NCBI GenBank assembly: GCA_003427395.1
Contig: BFEA01000032.1
Coordinates: 4,814,146 to 4,835,047 of the forward strand
DNA length: 20,902 nucleotides
Direction of reading: 5' to 3'
Source: Chara braunii
Taxonomy: Eukaryota > Streptophyta > Charophyceae > Charales > Characeae
The notes below the pieces were generated by a model. It worked only from the letters and a program-made list of their open reading frames with translations. It was not told the origin of the DNA and did not search any database. Shown one piece after another: positions 17,237 to 20,902 of the stretch. The position numbers and the translations under genes are program-made. How positions within the stretch are numbered: position 1 is the first letter of the stretch; each line of letters begins with the position of its first letter.

Positions 17237-18591
17237 TTCTTTCTCCTTACCCTTCGTTTTGCTTGTGATGTTGCACGAGTCTTGCTCTGTTTTACACTTA
17301 AATGTCAAAAATGGACAACTTTCCTTTTATGTTTCCTTAATCCCTTTCTCCAAGTTCGTGTCCTCTTCCCTGGATCAATTTTCGGGACCGTCAATCAAAG
17401 TAGGTATTTTTTCCCGCCTCCTCTTTTGCCGTTTGCTATGCTAGTTCTTCTTTGTCGTCAAGGAGAGAAAACGATTTATGACAACGTCAACAACTGATGG
17501 AGAGAGGAATAATCGTTGATGAGGAGATAAAACAATCGGGGTGAAAGATAGTCGATGATGCACTACCTTTTTCAATTTGTCCAAGTATTTTTCTCAATAT
17601 GTTTATGGTGGGTTTCGATACTTGCATTTATGTTGTCAGTATACCATCTTGTTTAAATAGACAATATTCTTCTCTGGTTTGGAGTTGATGTTGTTACTCT
17701 CGACGTGCCAACATCTTGGTAAAGATATCTACAGGAAAACAAAGAGTGACATGCAATCCCAAATAAGTGTGTAAGGGGACTGTACACAAAATATCATGTG
17801 ATAAAAAATAAAATGAAGGTGCAATCCTCCGTGTCGAGCACATCAGTCCCAAAGGGAGACCCTCCCAGCCGCGTCACGCAGGATTTTGCAGGACGTTTTC
17901 GCAAGGGAGTTTTCACCGCTCCGGCCGAGTGAGCCAACCGCACCTCTCGCGAACCACAGACTAGGCTCAGAACAAGAAAGCAAAAGAAGGGGTTTCAGAC
18001 TCTCGAGATATAAGAAAAGGCCAACTCAACTCACATAAAAGGGTCTTGGTATCTTGAAGCCCCTAAGGGCCCCACAATGATGGTCAAAACCTGCAGTAGG
18101 TTGATCAATCCACAACCACAAAGTAACATAACAACCCTCTGTTCGCGCACGTGCTACGGTCAGACTTACTGATAAAAACAATTAGTAATAATGTATTCAT
18201 AGTTTGATAAAAAACAAAAGTTGGCCGACAAATGTATCGGTTCTATGACATCAATAAGAAATATCACCTTGCCTCAAGACTGTACGCCCACACACTCCCC
18301 ATCGTTCCTTTGAACACACAGTTGACCATAAAAATAAAACTGGTCGCGACTCGCTCAACTTTCGTTCCCTATTTTTGAATGAAAACTATTTATCTATTAT
18401 TTGCAAAAACCAGGGCGGATACCCTTGTAATGGTATTCGCATTGACATCGGCAACCTGTATGCCACAAAGCCTACACCACGTTAGACTATGAGAGCAGTT
18501 GTCAAATGAGTGAGAACAAAACTTGCTGACACACCTCATCGGTGATCTAGGTTTTCGGGACACGTCATAATCAATGCGGCAAATTTTAAGT
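17237..18591. other. Unannotated stretch of about 1.35 kb
   Basis: No protein domain, RNA gene or strong repeat seen. 17850-18065 is richer in G and C than its surroundings, with words such as AAGCCCCTAAGGGCCCC. It could be part of an unrecognised retroelement, but I cannot support that. Confidence 0.55.
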
Positions 18592-18740
18592 GTGCAAAGT
18601 TAAAAACCGTATGAAACTAACAAAATGTATAGACTCATATCCAAGTATCGACGGTGGAATGAGAAAAGAGGTGCAAAGCATATAAAACAAACAAAATGTA
18701 TACTCGTATGCCGAGATCGAAGGGAGACTGAGAAAAAAGG
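18592..18740. repeat. Diverged two-copy tandem repeat (period about 70-79 bp)
   Basis: GTGCAAAG occurs at 18592 and 18671 and AACAAAATGTATA at 18619 and 18689. Each is followed by an ACTC(A/G)TAT segment, a TATCGA/GATCGA motif and GAGAAAA(G/A)AG. The copies have drifted by several indels. Confidence 0.7.
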
Positions 18741-19911
18741 GTATAATTCAAAAAGACATAGAAGAGACTCGAAAGAGAGTTAAGAATGTATGCAAGAGTG
18801 CGACATACTCACACTGCGACTTTATGAGATGCATCTGACGGATTCATTCCGGAAGCAAGCTAATGTACTATGAACTGCTTGGAGAGCAGGGTTGTAGATT
18901 AACCCTACTGCTGAGATGGTCCACATATATAATTTTTGTGGCTCGTTGGTAAACCTGATAACATTGAATCTTTTATTACCTGCTATGAGTGTGGATCATT
19001 GGGTTATCAGTGTACATCTTTGGGTGGAGGGTGATTATATTTATAATGTATCGGAACTGAAAATCATCGTTGGTAGGATGGTCAACAAAAAGTTGCTTGG
19101 CCTAAAAATTATCATATGGCACTAGCATTTCGCATTCTTGTGCTTTGCTTTATGATTATAGGACATGACCAACACTTGCAGTCTACACCTCAGAGCCATC
19201 TAGGAGCTTCAAAATCCCATATGCATCGTTATATCCTTGATTGCTTGGGTCAGTGGGTCATGATACTTACTTATTACCTCAGTGGGGCATATCGAAAAAA
19301 AAAAGTTAGATCCATTGGATGCAACTCTTTGTCTTAATGGTTGAGGGTGTGTGAGAGACATGAATGATGTCAATAACCATGTATGATGTGCCAGGTTCAT
19401 CCAACACTAGAGCAACCTAAGGTTGGGCAACAACATGTATAAAAAAAAATCAGAATCATTATATAATGCACAGTTATTATACTTGTGTGTTCGAACTTTG
19501 ATTTGATTATTGACAACTCATGAGTGTACTCTTTACCCATGTCGACTATGTTTTGTTGTTCATTTGTTTTGTGAATGAAACTCCCTTATACGTGCACACT
19601 TGTATTATTTTCGTCTTCTTCGACGTGTTCTCCTTCCTTTCCTTTTTCTCATTCTTTTATCCTCTTTGTATCGTTTCACTTCTTCTTGGGGTGCATTGGG
19701 TTGCAGTGTTCCGAAGTTGAGTTTTGCATCATGAATGTTCATGAATCATCCCAAATATGTGCTTGAGGCTCAACCAAAGGGCCAAAGTGAAGAGACGTGA
19801 AGCATCTAATCTATCTTTTGTCAATAGCGTTCCCAAGGTTACCTACGTAGGCAAGCAGATACTCATGCAAAAGACCAGCAACCCGGCTTAGCACTGACAC
19901 AATAGAACATT
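18741..19911. other. Unannotated stretch of about 1.17 kb
   Basis: Mixed sequence with short frames (for example 18916-19125 and 19116-19337) that show no domain. Two A-runs lie at about 19295 and 19441. Nothing further can be supported. Confidence 0.6.
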
Positions 19912-20318
19912 CAAAACACATTTGGACGAGGATAGAAGTGACAGGGTTAAGGAAAAAAATTAGGAGTCCGCTTCAAAGGCACTCACAATCTCTCCACTAA
20001 CCTCCTTGCGCGACAACATTTTGAGCAGTTGGAAAAAACTCCTACATAAAAATTTCACAGCGTACAACAGAGAGTAGGATGTGTTTTTTACAGAATCTCC
20101 CCTTCAAAGGGTTTACACACTTGAAAAATTCCAGGATATAACAATACAACAATCTTAATTTCTTTTCCTCATGAATACGATTAAAACCAAACTCTTGAAA
20201 AGTAGTGAACAAAAAATCATTCACAATAATTATCAGAAACGTAAGACTTCAAAACATATCGAATATTTTGCCCTTAAAAGATCATTACATGTTCCATCAT
20301 ACAAACTATGTATTACTT
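19912..20318. repeat. 407-bp tandem duplication, copy 1
   Basis: Matches 20319-20725 along its whole length with scattered substitutions and few indels. Anchors are GGACGAGGATAGAAGTGAC, AAAAAAATTAGGAGTCCGCT, CTTCAAAGGGTTTACA and AAACTCTTGAAAAGTAGTGA. A minus-strand frame of 60 codons (20042-20224) is open here. The equivalent frame in copy 2 contains a stop, so I do not call it a gene. Confidence 0.95.
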
Positions 20319-20725
20319 GAAAACACACTTGGACGAGGATAGAAGTGACTGGGTCAAGGAAAAAAATTAGGAGTCCGCTTCAAGGACACTCACAATCTCT
20401 TAACTAACCTCCTTGTGCGACAACATTCTGAGCAGTTGGAAAAAACTCCTACATTAAAATTTCACATCGTAGAGCAGAGAGTAGGATGTGCTTTTTATAG
20501 AATCCGCCCTTCAAAGGGTTTACATATTTGAAAAATTTTCGGATACAACAATACAACAATCTTTATTTCCTTTCCTCATGAATAAGATTAAAGCCAAACT
20601 CTTGAAAAGTAGTGAACAAAGACTCATTCACAATAATTATCAGGAACGTAAGAGTTCGAAACATCTTAAATCTTTTGCCCTCAAAAGGTCATTACATGTT
20701 CGATCCGACAAACTACGTTCGTGGG
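20319..20725. repeat. 407-bp tandem duplication, copy 2
   Basis: Second copy, abutting the first with no spacer (GGACGAGG at 19924 and 20331). It has accumulated its own differences, including changes that open a plus frame (20488-20742) absent from copy 1. Similarity is lost at about CAAACTACG near 20710-20725. Confidence 0.95.
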
Positions 20726-20902
20726 TCTTAAAAGTCCAATAGAGCCAAAACATTCATCCTGTTATCCGAGTACTTGGTTAAACTAGGCTATAAAATGTTT
20801 CTCAAAACAAAGGACCCAACACCAAGAAAATGGCTAAGGGAGGTAGGGGAAGATGACTGCCCGATACAACGATCTATGGAAGAAACACAACACAACAAAA
20901 AC

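Noticed and set aside
20042-20224. 60-codon minus-strand ORF in the 407-bp unit as a small gene
   Set aside because: The duplicate copy has a stop and many amino-acid-changing differences, so there is no sign of selection on the protein.

Overview
This window is eukaryotic nuclear DNA dominated by repeats. It holds no complete gene that I can defend. Signs of a large repetitive eukaryotic genome are long dinucleotide tracts, homopolymer runs, several unrelated tandem-repeat families, isolated N bases and no compact operon-like coding. The one clear lineage clue is a decayed histone H2A copy at 12398-12758. Its surviving residues ([19 protein letters not shown], and an IH where animals have IQ) are closer to plant/green-lineage canonical H2A than to animal H2A. 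I therefore infer a streptophyte (plant or charophyte-type alga), with modest confidence and no species assignment.

Layout. 1-700: GC-rich satellite built from two interchangeable units of 30 and 41 bp. 892-1200: a second GC-rich tandem repeat of about 42-50 bp. 1248-2324: a broken, unrecognised protein-coding sequence carrying 20 ambiguous bases. 2853-3394 and 3949-4310: old tandem repeats of roughly 100-250 bp and 150 bp. 5464-5562: a 55-bp duplication. 5785-8622: a large array of an approximately 82-bp satellite whose core can fold into a hairpin around a KpnI-type palindrome. A 517-bp foldback MITE-like element (7042-7558) splits this array. 8623-11694: low-information sequence with microsatellites, poly-T runs and a 28-bp minisatellite. 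11695-12232: the same hairpin satellite in the opposite orientation. 12398-12758: H2A pseudogene. 13431-13503: compound microsatellite. 13891-14120: GC-rich, self-complementary island ending in poly-T. 14639-17236: tandem duplication of a unit of about 1.3 kb, each copy holding a long CT tract. 19912-20725: 407-bp tandem duplication. The rest shows nothing recognisable.

No set of genes works together here. The recurring theme is duplication at every scale (28, 30/41, 43, 54, 55, 82, 150, 407 and 1336 bp). The best candidate for something undescribed is the hairpin-core satellite: the core of about 50 bp is conserved while the linker between cores comes in at least four alternative versions, and separate arrays lie in both orientations.
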